51,452 nt of DNA from a virus, in IMG/VR virus record IMGVR_UViG_3300046171_000140, positions 1 to 51,452 of that record. One strand, 5' to 3'. Positions 40,651-47,738 of the stretch are shown here, one piece after another (within the stretch, counting starts at the first letter, position 1; every line of letters starts with the position of its first letter). Below the pieces are notes generated by a model. The model saw only the letters and a list, made by a program, of their open reading frames with translations. It had not been told where the DNA came from and made no database searches. The position numbers and the translations under genes were made by a program.

Positions 40651-42295
40651 TATCAAATGTCTCCGAGTCTGTTACTTCATATAATCTACCACTATTATTG
40701 TCGTATTGCAAAGTACATGCTAATCCTGTGTCTCCAGTATACCTAGACTTAAGTACTCTTACTTTAGTACGACTAGCTTCTTCTGGGTCTTTAGCTTGTT
40801 GATTTCTCTCAAGAGCAATCACACAATCAGACAGCTGAGAGATACCTTGTGAGCCTTTTAAGTGTGAGAGTGATACCTCAATACCTTGCTCATGTCCTTT
40901 CTCTCCTGCAGCTCTTCTTAAGTGTGATACTAATATCATACCTACATTAGTTTCTTCAACTAAACTACGAAGTTTATTCATAAGTGTATCAATACCTCTA
41001 CGTTCATCACCTTCTGATAAGATATTGACAAGCATGTGTAAGTGGTCAAGCACTACCCATTTACATTGACAACCAATAATCATATAACGAAGCTTAGAAA
41101 ATATTTCATCAATATCAGTAGCTCCTAAGTGAGCATGAATAAATACTCGGTCTTTCTCAATTACTTTATCAAAGAACTCATTGAGCTGTTCAGGTGTGTA
41201 CTTATCTCGTTTCTCATTAAGATATATTCTGTCATTAGCTTCAATAGATATTAAACCATCAGCAGTTCGTAACCAATTTTCTTCAAGGGCAACGATACCT
41301 ACATTGTCTTTAGTATTTTTAATAAGCCAATGCTCAAGCTCTCTAGTCACCGAAGACTTACCAAGTCCTGTACCACCTGTAAGTGTTACTAACTCACCTC
41401 GTCTTAGTCCATACAGTTTCTTATTAAGACCTTCCCAAGGATAAGCAATACTTTCTTTTGTCTCACGATTTAACCAATTACTTTTTTGTGCTGATAATTC
41501 CATGATACCAGAAGGAGTATATGTTTTAGCCTCCCACCATGCTTTAGTAAACTCAGAATATTTCTTTTGTCTAAGCATATCATTAGCATCTTTGTAACCA
41601 TTAGGTAGATTTATTATTTTAATCTTGCCGGGTTTTACTATACGAGCTACATTTTTAGCAGCTTCCTGTCCTGCCTTGTCATTATCAAAGCACAACACAA
41701 CTGTATCAAATGCCTCAACAAACTCAATACTTTCTCGTATATCTTTAACTGCACCTGCAGCACCACGCTTAAGTGATACGACTGCATACTTGCCTTGAAA
41801 TAATTCATCGACTGCCATAGCATCACATTCACCTTCTGTAATAGTTAAGTACTTACCTTTAGTATTACGATACATCTGTTCACCAAATAAACCAGTGCCT
41901 TCATATGTACCATTGCTAAAGAAACTTTTGTTATCTATAACTCTTGTTTTAGTACAAACAACTTCCGAACCATTGTAAAATGGATAGACATGTTTTTGTA
42001 TTTTATCTGCATGGTCGTTAATAATTTTAACACCAAACTTAATGGCAGTTTCTTTTGATATACCTCTATCTGTTAATGCTCCATAGATACCAGAATAAGA
42101 AGTTAAGAAAGTATTATTTTCTTTAGGTTTTATTACTGGTACTTTTATGTCTCCACTTTTCTCATAGTCTGGGAAAAATGTAGAACAACTAAAACAATAA
42201 GCTGAACCATCTTCATTCATTGATACTGCATCACTACTGCCACAACTATGACAAGGTAACTTATGTTTAATAAAAGTTGTTTTATTATGTTCCAT
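40631..42295 (-). CDS. Bifunctional primase-helicase (T7 gp4-like)
   Basis: A 554-aa protein. The zinc motif at Cys15, 18, 34 and 37 reads DNA priming sites. A Toprim-type primase core shows TITEGECDAM (151-160) and CFDNDKAGQ (202-210). The C-terminal DnaB-like helicase has Walker A GGTGLGKS at 307-314, Walker B VVLDHLHM and the arginine-rich VSHLRRAAGEKG. It unwinds and primes at the phage fork with the polymerase encoded next. Preceded by GGAGATAGAATATG and a candidate terminator at 42313-42350, which may set its level. Confidence 0.95.
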   Translation of the reverse strand: MEHNKTTFIKHKLPCHSCGSSDAVSMNEDGSAYCFSCSTFFPDYEKSGDIKVPVIKPKENNTFLTSYSGIYGALTDRGISKETAIKFGVKIINDHADKIQKHVYPFYNGSEVVCTKTRVIDNKSFFSNGTYEGTGLFGEQMYRNTKGKYLTITEGECDAMAVDELFQGKYAVVSLKRGAAGAVKDIRESIEFVEAFDTVVLCFDNDKAGQEAAKNVARIVKPGKIKIINLPNGYKDANDMLRQKKYSEFTKAWWEAKTYTPSGIMELSAQKSNWLNRETKESIAYPWEGLNKKLYGLRRGELVTLTGGTGLGKSSVTRELEHWLIKNTKDNVGIVALEENWLRTADGLISIEANDRIYLNEKRDKYTPEQLNEFFDKVIEKDRVFIHAHLGATDIDEIFSKLRYMIIGCQCKWVVLDHLHMLVNILSEGDERRGIDTLMNKLRSLVEETNVGMILVSHLRRAAGEKGHEQGIEVSLSHLKGSQGISQLSDCVIALERNQQAKDPEEASRTKVRVLKSRYTGDTGLACTLQYDNNSGRLYEVTDSETFDNEETYF

Positions 42296-42312
42296 ATTCT
42301 ATCTCCAAATAG

Positions 42313-42350
42313 AAAAAGCTAGACAAGAATTAAACCCCTGCCTAGCTTTT
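42313..42350 (-). terminator. Terminator/attenuator before primase-helicase
   Basis: On the minus strand AAAAGCTAG (42350-42342) pairs with CTAGCTTTT, and the stem ends in a run of T residues (42317-42313). The hairpin is symmetric enough to act in both directions. It lies between the 82-aa gene and primase-helicase, so it could reduce replication-gene transcripts relative to the single-strand binding protein. Confidence 0.7.
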
Positions 42351-42364
42351 GTTAGTTAATAATA

Positions 42365-42613
42365 CTACTTTTCGTCAGAGGTTTCTCCTTCTTCTGTAGT
42401 ATCTTGTTCGACTAAAGCTTCTGGACTATCACCAAGCAACCTTTCTAAGTTAGCTCTATGAGTAGCCGATGCAAAGCTTAAAGCCTCAGTAATGACTTCT
42501 AAACTTCCAACTTTAGAAACTATAACTTTAGCTTCGTTTAGTTTTTGTTCATCTTCAATACTGTTGATGTTGTATGATAGCATACCCTCATCATTTTTTA
42601 TAGTAACTATCAT
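42365..42613 (-). CDS. Small acidic protein after ssDNA-binding protein
   Basis: An 82-aa acidic protein, MIVTIKNDEGMLSYNINSIE, with a helical middle (SLEVITEALSFASATHRANL) and an acidic tail. It starts at the last base of the single-strand binding gene. It may be a helper of replication; no direct evidence. Confidence 0.65.
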   Translation of the reverse strand: MIVTIKNDEGMLSYNINSIEDEQKLNEAKVIVSKVGSLEVITEALSFASATHRANLERLLGDSPEALVEQDTTEEGETSDEK

Positions 42614-43029
42614 TAGAATTCTTCTCCATCACTCAATAGTTCATCACCATCTTGTGATTTGTAAGCTACTAAATCAATTACTTGAACAGCTTGTAAATCT
42701 AATCCTACATAAGGACCAAACTTACCTTCACCAGAATACTCATTGTATTGTACTCTGACTTTAGAGCCATTCCCAACAGCAACATTTAACTCTTGCTTGT
42801 CGGTATCAAGCAGTCTAGGTGCAGGTCTAACCATTCCGTTAGGACCATTCACTTTCCTCTTGATTACTACAGCAGAACCTTCGTCATGCTGTTTTATTTT
42901 ATGACCACGAGAAGCAAAGTCATTAGCAGTATCTTCATCAACTATTAAGTCAACTGTATATACTGGTTCGAACTTTGTGTTCGGAGTGGTTATACTTGCC
43001 CATTTTACTGAGCCTTCTAATATTGCCAT
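42613..43029 (-). CDS. Single-stranded DNA-binding protein (gp2.5-like)
   Basis: A 138-aa protein starting MAILEGSVKWASITTPNTKF with the N-terminal strand pattern of gp2.5-type OB folds, a YTVDLIVDEDTANDFASRG segment and an acidic C-terminal tail ending DELLSDGEEF, whose final Phe is typical. It coats single strands and coordinates polymerase and helicase. It has its own upstream promoter candidate and a hairpin leader (43065-43090). GGAGG precedes the ATG. Confidence 0.85.
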   Translation of the reverse strand: MAILEGSVKWASITTPNTKFEPVYTVDLIVDEDTANDFASRGHKIKQHDEGSAVVIKRKVNGPNGMVRPAPRLLDTDKQELNVAVGNGSKVRVQYNEYSGEGKFGPYVGLDLQAVQVIDLVAYKSQDGDELLSDGEEF

Positions 43030-43064
43030 ATGTTTTCCTCCATTTATAGCTAATTAAAAAATTG

Positions 43065-43090
43065 TGAGAGTTGTGAGCTGACTACTCTCA
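43065..43090 (-). terminator. Attenuator-like hairpin in ssb leader
   Basis: TGAGAGT and ACTCTCA (43090-43084 and 43071-43065 on the minus strand) pair over seven bases around a 12-base loop, followed by CAATTTTTT. It lies between the promoter candidate and the ribosome site of the single-strand binding gene. A second palindrome, AACCAAACC-TTTGGGTT (43103-43120), stands in the same leader. It could attenuate or merely protect the message. Confidence 0.55.
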
Positions 43091-43168
43091 AAGTCATGGT
43101 CTGAACCAAACCTTTGGGTTAATGGAGATAGAGGGCAGGTTACTCTTTGTTCCCTAAATTCTAATCTC

Positions 43169-43197
43169 AGTATACCACAGGTAAAAATAATTTACAA
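43169..43197 (-). promoter_or_regulatory. Promoter candidate for ssb and replication genes
   Basis: TTGTAA (43197-43192), 17 bases, then TATACT (43174-43169) on the minus strand. The -10 box fits 5/6, the -35 box 4/6. A leader of about 130 bases runs to the single-strand binding gene. The -35 lies at the end of the upstream gene. Confidence 0.5.
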
Positions 43198-43452
43198 CCC
43201 CTGTGCTATAGTTGTTTCCTCCTTTATTAAATCTTCTTGTGCTTTTCTTTCTAAATCATCTACTGCATAAATTACTTCGTTTACTACATCTATTATATTA
43301 TCTTGTATTTGATTTATTTTTTCAAATCTTTTTTCTAAATAGGTTAGTCTGTAATCTAATTTTTTAATTTGATTATCATGCACTATTGTAAATGATGCAC
43401 TAATAATTAACATAAAACTAACTATTAATCCTATTGTTATTTTATATATCAT
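43192..43452 (-). CDS. Membrane-anchored coiled-coil protein
   Basis: An 86-aa protein with an N-terminal membrane helix (IGLIVSFMLIISASFTIV) and a coiled coil (LDYRLTYLEKRFEKINQIQD). Similar topology to the proteins at 19008 and 32788. It is placed at the end of the tiny-gene cluster, before the single-strand binding protein. Possible inhibitor of host envelope functions, only a guess. Confidence 0.6.
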   Translation of the reverse strand: MIYKITIGLIVSFMLIISASFTIVHDNQIKKLDYRLTYLEKRFEKINQIQDNIIDVVNEVIYAVDDLERKAQEDLIKEETTIAQGL

Positions 43453-43462
43453 ACGTTACCTC

Positions 43463-43660
43463 TTATAATTTTATAGCTAATATAACTACTATTCCTAGCA
43501 GCAATATATTAGTCATAGCTAATTCAATTCCTAAAATAGTATGATACCATATCCATCTAGTTTTGTAAGCATTATCAATATTTAATTCTTCTGGGTCTGG
43601 GTCTTCTTCCCAAGTTCCTTTATCAGGATTAGACCATAATATTTTAAATATATTTTTCAT
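43463..43660 (-). CDS. 65-aa membrane protein
   Basis: A 65-aa protein with an acidic N-terminal half (TWEEDPDPEELNIDNAYKTR) and a hydrophobic C-terminal half (about 40-64, WYHTILGIELAMTNILLLGI). Starts in an ATGA overlap behind the basic 50-aa gene. Single or double membrane-spanning. No family recognised. Confidence 0.6.
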   Translation of the reverse strand: MKNIFKILWSNPDKGTWEEDPDPEELNIDNAYKTRWIWYHTILGIELAMTNILLLGIVVILAIKL

Positions 43661-43809
43661 CTTCCTTGTCCTCTATATTTTTTAAAACTTCTTCGTTTGT
43701 GTTTATTCATTGTACTTGTGCCTATATTTTTTTTATTTCCTTGACTAGTTTTTTTCCCACGACTACCAGTTTTAGAAATATGAATTGTTGTTTGTTTTTT
43801 TACTGCCAT
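43657..43809 (-). CDS. 50-aa basic protein, paralogue 2
   Basis: A 50-aa protein starting MAVKKQTTIHISKTGSRGKK and ending MNKHKRRSFKKYRGQGR. It shares the RGKKTSQG block and the C-terminal 17 residues (one substitution) with the protein at 34838-34990, so the two are duplicates 9 kb apart in the same phage. It overlaps the previous stop and next start by a few bases. Confidence 0.75.
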   Translation of the reverse strand: MAVKKQTTIHISKTGSRGKKTSQGNKKNIGTSTMNKHKRRSFKKYRGQGR

Positions 43810-43976
43810 TATTTATCTTCTTTATCGTAGTAATAATCTCTCAAAAACTTTTCATTGTATTTGTAATACATTTTAAAATCTTTATATTCTTTTTCGCCAT
43901 ATTCTCTTCTTTCTTTACAATTAGCAATAAACATTCTTTCGCAAAACTCTCTAAATTTTACTTCATCATCAGTCAT
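43809..43976 (-). CDS. 55-aa charged protein
   Basis: A 55-aa protein, MTDDEVKFREFCERMFIANC, with a Tyr/Lys-rich end (KMYYKYNEKFLRDYYYDKED). It starts inside the last codons of the upstream gene and ends as TAATG into the next. Highly charged and helical; no function seen. Confidence 0.65.
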   Translation of the reverse strand: MTDDEVKFREFCERMFIANCKERREYGEKEYKDFKMYYKYNEKFLRDYYYDKEDK

Positions 43977-44232
43977 TTTCTTTTCCTCGTGTTACTAAAT
44001 GAGAATAAATAAGCCCTTCATCATCTATTTTATTTCTTAATTCTTTTAAAATATTTATGTTACCATTAAATTCCCATTCTTTATTATCTTTTAATCTAGT
44101 AATTTTATATATATCTGATACTATATCTAAAGCTACTAAAGTATCTATAGCTTCTGAAGAATTATTAGCCCACAATTTTAATTTATCTTTCTTATTATCT
44201 ATTAAAACATTTCCTATATATTCATCTAACAT
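43969..44232 (-). CDS. 87-aa small early protein
   Basis: An 87-aa protein with a first half IGNVLIDNKKDKLKLWANNS and a central LVALDIVSDIYKITRLKDNK. The pattern suggests a small alpha/beta fold. It overlaps both neighbours by about 10 bases, part of the leftward tiny-gene string. Function unknown. Confidence 0.6.
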   Translation of the reverse strand: MLDEYIGNVLIDNKKDKLKLWANNSSEAIDTLVALDIVSDIYKITRLKDNKEWEFNGNINILKELRNKIDDEGLIYSHLVTRGKEND

Positions 44233-44485
44233 TTATTATCTCCTGTAATTCCTCGTATGTATTAACATGAGGATATTTTTTTAATTTTTTTATTAACCAT
44301 CTGTCTGTCATAAACGACAAGTATCTAGTATTTGCTGACATAACATATTGTTCATCAGGTACATATGTATCTACATTATTTACATTAATATCTGTAGTAC
44401 TATCTTCTGGCATAATACTTTTTAACCATTGTACTTGTATTCTTTTTACTTTATTTTTTAACTTTTTATATTTAGTTCTGTTCAT
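44222..44485 (-). CDS. 87-aa small early protein, basic N-terminus
   Basis: An 87-aa protein starting MNRTKYKKLKNKVKRIQVQW, followed by an acidic/polar middle (PEDSTTDINVNN) and a basic helical end (LIKKLKKYPHVNTYEELQEI). The two halves may form a small helix-turn fold. It starts one base after the upstream gene stop and has no recognisable domain. Confidence 0.6.
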   Translation of the reverse strand: MNRTKYKKLKNKVKRIQVQWLKSIMPEDSTTDINVNNVDTYVPDEQYVMSANTRYLSFMTDRWLIKKLKKYPHVNTYEELQEIINVR

Positions 44486-44486
44486 A

Positions 44487-44831
44487 TTAAAAAGTATGAA
44501 AAGTAAATGATGGTTCTACTTTAAATCCTTCTGGTAAAAAGGAAACTAAATCTTTTACTTCTTCTAAAGTAAACCTAACATCTGCTGAGTTTCCTTCATC
44601 ATCAGTACTTAAAATAAGTCCACGACCTGCAAACTCTCTATCATGAATAGCAAAGTATCTATTAGTATCATGAAGCAATCCTTCATCATCAACATACAAT
44701 GTATTATCTTCATCTACATCAACACAATCAAATGCTCTACATTCAATAAGTGTATAAAGTTCTTTATAGTTTCCTGTAACTACAACCTCTTTTATTGTTT
44801 CATCAAAGGGATTAATTAATATACCTTTCAT
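44487..44831 (-). CDS. DUF3846-like protein
   Basis: A 114-aa protein starting MKGILINPFDETIKEVVVTG, with FDCVDVDEDNTLYVDDEGLL near residues 34-53 and a later AIHDREFAGRGLIL. The order of an N-terminal strand, an LYVDDEG turn and the following loop matches what I recall of DUF3846, a family common in phages and plasmids with no known function. It starts in an ATGA overlap. Confidence 0.65.
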   Translation of the reverse strand: MKGILINPFDETIKEVVVTGNYKELYTLIECRAFDCVDVDEDNTLYVDDEGLLHDTNRYFAIHDREFAGRGLILSTDDEGNSADVRFTLEEVKDLVSFLPEGFKVEPSFTFHTF

Positions 44832-45091
44832 TTTCTTACTCCATATATTCCTGTTAATTTATCTTTAGTAGGATGTTCGGAATTTATAACACCCTCAAAA
44901 ATTTCTTTAGCTATTTTACTGGACTCCTCTTTGTCTGTCAAGACTGTTATAATTTTAACATTAGATAACTTAGGTTTCCAAGTTTTCCAAAATACTTTTT
45001 CTATTGGCTCAACATCCCAAGTCCATAATATATTTTTACCATTATAATTATAACCAAATTCTAAATTATATTTTTTAATAGCCATTTTCAT
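44828..45091 (-). CDS. 87-aa small early protein
   Basis: A protein of 85 or 87 aa: the starts MKM and the nearby second ATG are both possible, inside the end of the upstream gene. The beta-rich beginning (KKYNLEFGYNYNGKNILWTW) and a helical end around EESSKIAKEIFEGVIN suggest a compact alpha/beta fold. Function unknown. Confidence 0.6.
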   Translation of the reverse strand: MKMAIKKYNLEFGYNYNGKNILWTWDVEPIEKVFWKTWKPKLSNVKIITVLTDKEESSKIAKEIFEGVINSEHPTKDKLTGIYGVRK

Positions 45092-45341
45092 GTTCCAATG
45101 TCAACCTATCTTGCATAGCCATGTGTTGTAAATCATCACTAGATACTGCATCAGCACAATGTTTAGATAAAAACTCAATAACTATTTCAGCTTTAGGTCT
45201 TAGACATTCAGAATCTATATAGTTTTCATATACATATTCTATACAATCAGATTCTAAATCTGGTCTATTAGGTAATACCCAAACATTATCTACATAAGTT
45301 TGAACTTCATCCATTATATTATCGTTTGCTTCGTTACTCAT
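45075..45341 (-). CDS. 88-aa small early protein
   Basis: A protein starting MSNEANDNIMDEVQTYVDNV, all-helical, with Cys and acidic residues. ATG 45341 follows a GGAG ribosome site encoded in the last codons of the upstream gene (ATGAGTAA overlap), so it is favoured over the earlier in-frame ATG at 45353. Function unknown. Confidence 0.65.
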   Translation of the reverse strand: MSNEANDNIMDEVQTYVDNVWVLPNRPDLESDCIEYVYENYIDSECLRPKAEIVIEFLSKHCADAVSSDDLQHMAMQDRLTLEHENGY

Positions 45342-45576
45342 TATATACTCCATCTATAATTAAATCTGATTCTGTTTCAATAACAACTCTAGCCCCACAA
45401 GAAAGAGCTGTCTTATCATTACCACTATAAGTTATTTTACTATTACCTAGTATCTGTACCTCATGACAGTAAGTATTTGTTTTACCTGCTTTAATTGTTA
45501 TTACTGGGTCATTAAGATTATTTTTTTTATTAGACCTTATCACATGTTGATTAACATGTATATATTTTTTACTCAT
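45334..45576 (-). CDS. 80-aa small early protein
   Basis: An 80-aa beta-rich protein (VNQHVIRSNKKNNLNDPVIT; TYCHEVQILGNSKITYSGND; ARVVIETESDLIIDGVY). It starts in an ATGAGTAA overlap with its upstream neighbour and ends the same way. It might bind nucleic acid or metal, without direct evidence. Confidence 0.65.
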   Translation of the reverse strand: MSKKYIHVNQHVIRSNKKNNLNDPVITIKAGKTNTYCHEVQILGNSKITYSGNDKTALSCGARVVIETESDLIIDGVYNE

Positions 45577-45838
45577 AATCTACCTCTATTAAATTCCAAT
45601 CTCCATCATAATGTCTTTCATTTTCTGCCCATTTATAATCAGTACTATCACTTCCAATATAACCATCAACGTCAATAGACTTACCATTCTTTAAAAATAT
45701 ATAAAGCGTTGCCCATTTACCTACCTCAACTCTTTCTACATCTTCTAATTTAAAGCCTCTTGACTCTGCTATATCTTCCATATCCCAATGAAGAGTAGTA
45801 GAATAATCAGCTTCAATATTTATTATTTTATTTTTCAT
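45569..45838 (-). CDS. 89-aa small early protein
   Basis: An 89-aa acidic protein starting MKNKIINIEADYSTTLHWDM, with EDVERVEVGKWATLYIFLKN and DGYIGSDSTDYKWAENERHY. Short beta hairpin with Trp residues; no family identified. GAGG lies ahead of the ATG in the end of the 35-aa gene. Confidence 0.6.
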   Translation of the reverse strand: MKNKIINIEADYSTTLHWDMEDIAESRGFKLEDVERVEVGKWATLYIFLKNGKSIDVDGYIGSDSTDYKWAENERHYDGDWNLIEVDYE

Positions 45839-45935
45839 TTTTTGCCCTCGTTATTTTTGGTTTAACTTTTTCAGGAAAAGGTTCTTGTCCTCTCCTAATT
45901 CTTTCCATCATTTGTATATGTTCTTTCATTGTCAT
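45828..45935 (-). CDS. 35-aa basic peptide
   Basis: A 35-aa peptide, MTMKEHIQMMERIRRGQEPF and PEKVKPKITRAKNEK. GAGG-like bases precede it at a good distance. Its end overlaps the following gene. Too short for a functional call; real status supported by tight spacing. Confidence 0.5.
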   Translation of the reverse strand: MTMKEHIQMMERIRRGQEPFPEKVKPKITRAKNEK

Positions 45936-45949
45936 ATTTATTTACCTCT

Positions 45950-46087
45950 TTAATAATCGTTATCATTGTATTTTACCATGCCTTGCTTGTCAAATTTTTT
46001 AGGTTCTTTAGATTGAATTAAAAAGATTGACATGATTGCAAGAGTAAATATTATTATACAAGTCATTAGTAATACTCCATCATTCAT
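45950..46087 (-). CDS. 45-aa membrane peptide
   Basis: A 45-aa protein with a hydrophobic helix (residues about 5-24, VLLMTCIIIFTLAIMSIFLI) and a polar tail ending NDNDY. It starts at the ATGA junction after a gene ending KEEA, with GGAGGAAGC as ribosome site. Confidence 0.65.
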   Translation of the reverse strand: MNDGVLLMTCIIIFTLAIMSIFLIQSKEPKKFDKQGMVKYNDNDY

Positions 46088-46284
46088 GCTTCCTCCTTTA
46101 TATGTCTTCCTTCCTCTATATATTTATCAGTATTTTCGTCATAAATATCCATAACTAGCCAATCTTCTATGTTTTCTTTTAAATTATTAATAGCTAATTC
46201 TTTTGCTTCTTCTACTGAGCAATCTATTGCCCAAATTGTAAAATCTGTGGTTATATCAACTCTAAGTTCTTGATATTTCTTCAT
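46084..46284 (-). CDS. 66-aa small early protein, ends EEA
   Basis: A 66-aa protein: MKKYQELRVDITTDFTIWAI, then CSVEEAKELAINNLKENIED. The last codons (GAG GAA GCA TGA) double as the ribosome site and start of the next gene. It belongs to a five-junction chain using the same GGAGGAAGC/T-ATGA module. An alpha/beta mini-fold is likely. Confidence 0.7.
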   Translation of the reverse strand: MKKYQELRVDITTDFTIWAIDCSVEEAKELAINNLKENIEDWLVMDIYDENTDKYIEEGRHIKEEA

Positions 46285-46415
46285 GCTTCCTCCTTAATAT
46301 AAGTTAAACAATCGTTATCAATTAGTTCTTGTAAATAATTAATAACTTCTGCATCAGTAACTTGATAATCATTTTTATAATTATCAAACTCTAGTTCTAT
46401 AATTACTTTAGTCAT
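46281..46415 (-). CDS. 44-aa small early protein, ends EEA
   Basis: A 44-aa protein, MTKVIIELEFDNYKNDYQVT with a helical AEVINYLQELIDNDC. It opens and closes with ATGA overlaps and ends KEEA through the shared ribosome-site module. Function unknown, but placement in a chain of such junctions supports a true gene. Confidence 0.7.
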   Translation of the reverse strand: MTKVIIELEFDNYKNDYQVTDAEVINYLQELIDNDCLTYIKEEA

Positions 46416-46597
46416 GCTTCCTCCTCTAAGTTATTTTCTATTATTGTTATCTGATTTTGTAAATGCTCAATGTCTTTTTGCAGTTCATTTAAATCTAATT
46501 CACAATTTAAAATATCAGCTTCACTAACAGCAATATCATCAAGCAAACAAGCAACAGATATACTTGCTTCTTTAACTGCTTCTAATAATTTCTTCAT
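46412..46597 (-). CDS. 61-aa coiled-coil protein, ends EEA
   Basis: A 61-aa protein starting MKKLLEAVKEASISVACLLD, followed by a heptad coiled coil (LNELQKDIEHLQNQITIIEN) and EEEA. Begins in an ATGA overlap with the preceding gene and ends in one with the next. Possibly a dimeric helper or inhibitor protein. Confidence 0.7.
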   Translation of the reverse strand: MKKLLEAVKEASISVACLLDDIAVSEADILNCELDLNELQKDIEHLQNQITIIENNLEEEA

Positions 46598-46845
46598 GCT
46601 TCCTCCTGTTTCTTTTGTTGTTGTTTCTCATAGTTCAAGCGTTGCCATCTATCAGCATCGCCTAGTATTCCAACTGCAATAACATTTACTAAGTCTTCTA
46701 AAGTAAAACCTTCTCGAAGAGTTACTTTAGATGTTTCATAATCGTACTCACAAATATCATAAATTGCATTTTCCATACCATCTAATATACGCATAGCATC
46801 TGCACCTTTTTGTATATCATCTGAATCAAAACTTACAAAGCTCAT
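46594..46845 (-). CDS. 83-aa small early protein, ends EEA
   Basis: An 83-aa acidic protein starting MSFVSFDSDDIQKGADAMRI, with EGFTLEDLVNVIAVGILGDA near residue 50 and a Gln/Lys-rich end. ATG 46845 lies directly behind GGAGGAAGT, so it is preferred over the upstream in-frame start at 46875, which falls inside the zinc protein gene. Unknown function. Confidence 0.7.
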   Translation of the reverse strand: MSFVSFDSDDIQKGADAMRILDGMENAIYDICEYDYETSKVTLREGFTLEDLVNVIAVGILGDADRWQRLNYEKQQQKKQEEA

Positions 46846-46952
46846 ACTTCCTCCTTGTCGTAGCATTCTTGACATAAAAATACATGGCTAACCCTTGCTA
46901 CAATTTCAGGGTTGGCACAGTAATCACAAATTATTTTATCTTCTTCATTCAT
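46842..46952 (-). CDS. 36-aa zinc-finger peptide, ends EEV
   Basis: A 36-aa protein with CDYCANPEI and LCQECYDKEEV, two CxxC pairs 19 residues apart, suggesting one zinc site. Its last codons, GAG GAA GTA TGA, supply the ribosome site and start of the next gene. First member of the overlap chain. Preceded by GAGGTGAC bases. Confidence 0.72.
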   Translation of the reverse strand: MNEEDKIICDYCANPEIVARVSHVFLCQECYDKEEV

Positions 46953-46965
46953 TTTGTCACCTCTA

Positions 46966-47712
46966 TTATGCGACTGCTATTAAGTTATTGTGTACTACAA
47001 AACCAGAAGTATCTTTTCTAGCTTTGCCTTTTGCTTTCAGACCAACCACTACATTCGGCTCATCTAAAAATCTTTGGTCATATTTATCTCCATCAATCAC
47101 CTTTAATCCTCTGTAAAATTCAGGTAACTCCTTAGAAAATACAACTGCTATATTCATTCCTTTCTTGTTAGCTTCATCAAATAAATTAGCATACTTCATA
47201 TTAGCTTCAGAGTATGACCAAGTCAAATGATAATTATCTATGCCAGATATATTCCTAGTAGGAATTTTAGTATAATCATAGAAAGTTATATCAGGAAAAG
47301 TTTCAAAGACGTTCCTACCTTGTAGCTCTTGATACTCCCATTGTATATCGGAAGTACCATTAAGTCTTACACAAGGTAGTTTTCCCAGACCTTCTGCTTT
47401 CTCCTTAAATTTATTTATTTCAAAGAATAACTGAGTCATAAAGTCTTCATAGTTATTCTGAAAGTATAGTGTCCTACGCTTTCTAGCTTCTTGAATTGCA
47501 TTAGTAGTTTCTCCTTTCTTGAAGATACCACCACGACCTGCTGTATTTAAACAAGCCTCTTCACATTTAGCTATCTTTGCATAAGGACAAATAGTTTTAC
47601 CACCTGCACTATCACTAGGGGATAAGTACATTACTGTAGACATATAGTTTGTATGTAATTTATCTCCCTTTAAAAGTTTAGGGCTAATCATTGTAAGTAA
47701 TTTAGTTTTCAT
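46966..47712 (-). CDS. Gp88-like Cys-containing early protein
   Basis: A 248-aa protein. Residues about 38-60 contain ICPYAKIAKCEEACLNTAGR, a Cys-x6-Cys-x3-Cys arrangement that recalls the TCPxAxxCxxxC motif of the phage gene-product-88 type family, whose function is not known and which may bind a metal or iron-sulphur cluster. Later come PCVRLNGTSDIQWEYQELQG and a VVFSKELPEFYRGL stretch. It starts behind TAATGGAGATATTATGAA, a module reused in this region. Confidence 0.65.
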   Translation of the reverse strand: MKTKLLTMISPKLLKGDKLHTNYMSTVMYLSPSDSAGGKTICPYAKIAKCEEACLNTAGRGGIFKKGETTNAIQEARKRRTLYFQNNYEDFMTQLFFEINKFKEKAEGLGKLPCVRLNGTSDIQWEYQELQGRNVFETFPDITFYDYTKIPTRNISGIDNYHLTWSYSEANMKYANLFDEANKKGMNIAVVFSKELPEFYRGLKVIDGDKYDQRFLDEPNVVVGLKAKGKARKDTSGFVVHNNLIAVA

Positions 47713-47738
47713 AATATCTCCATTAAATATTTAAAGAA

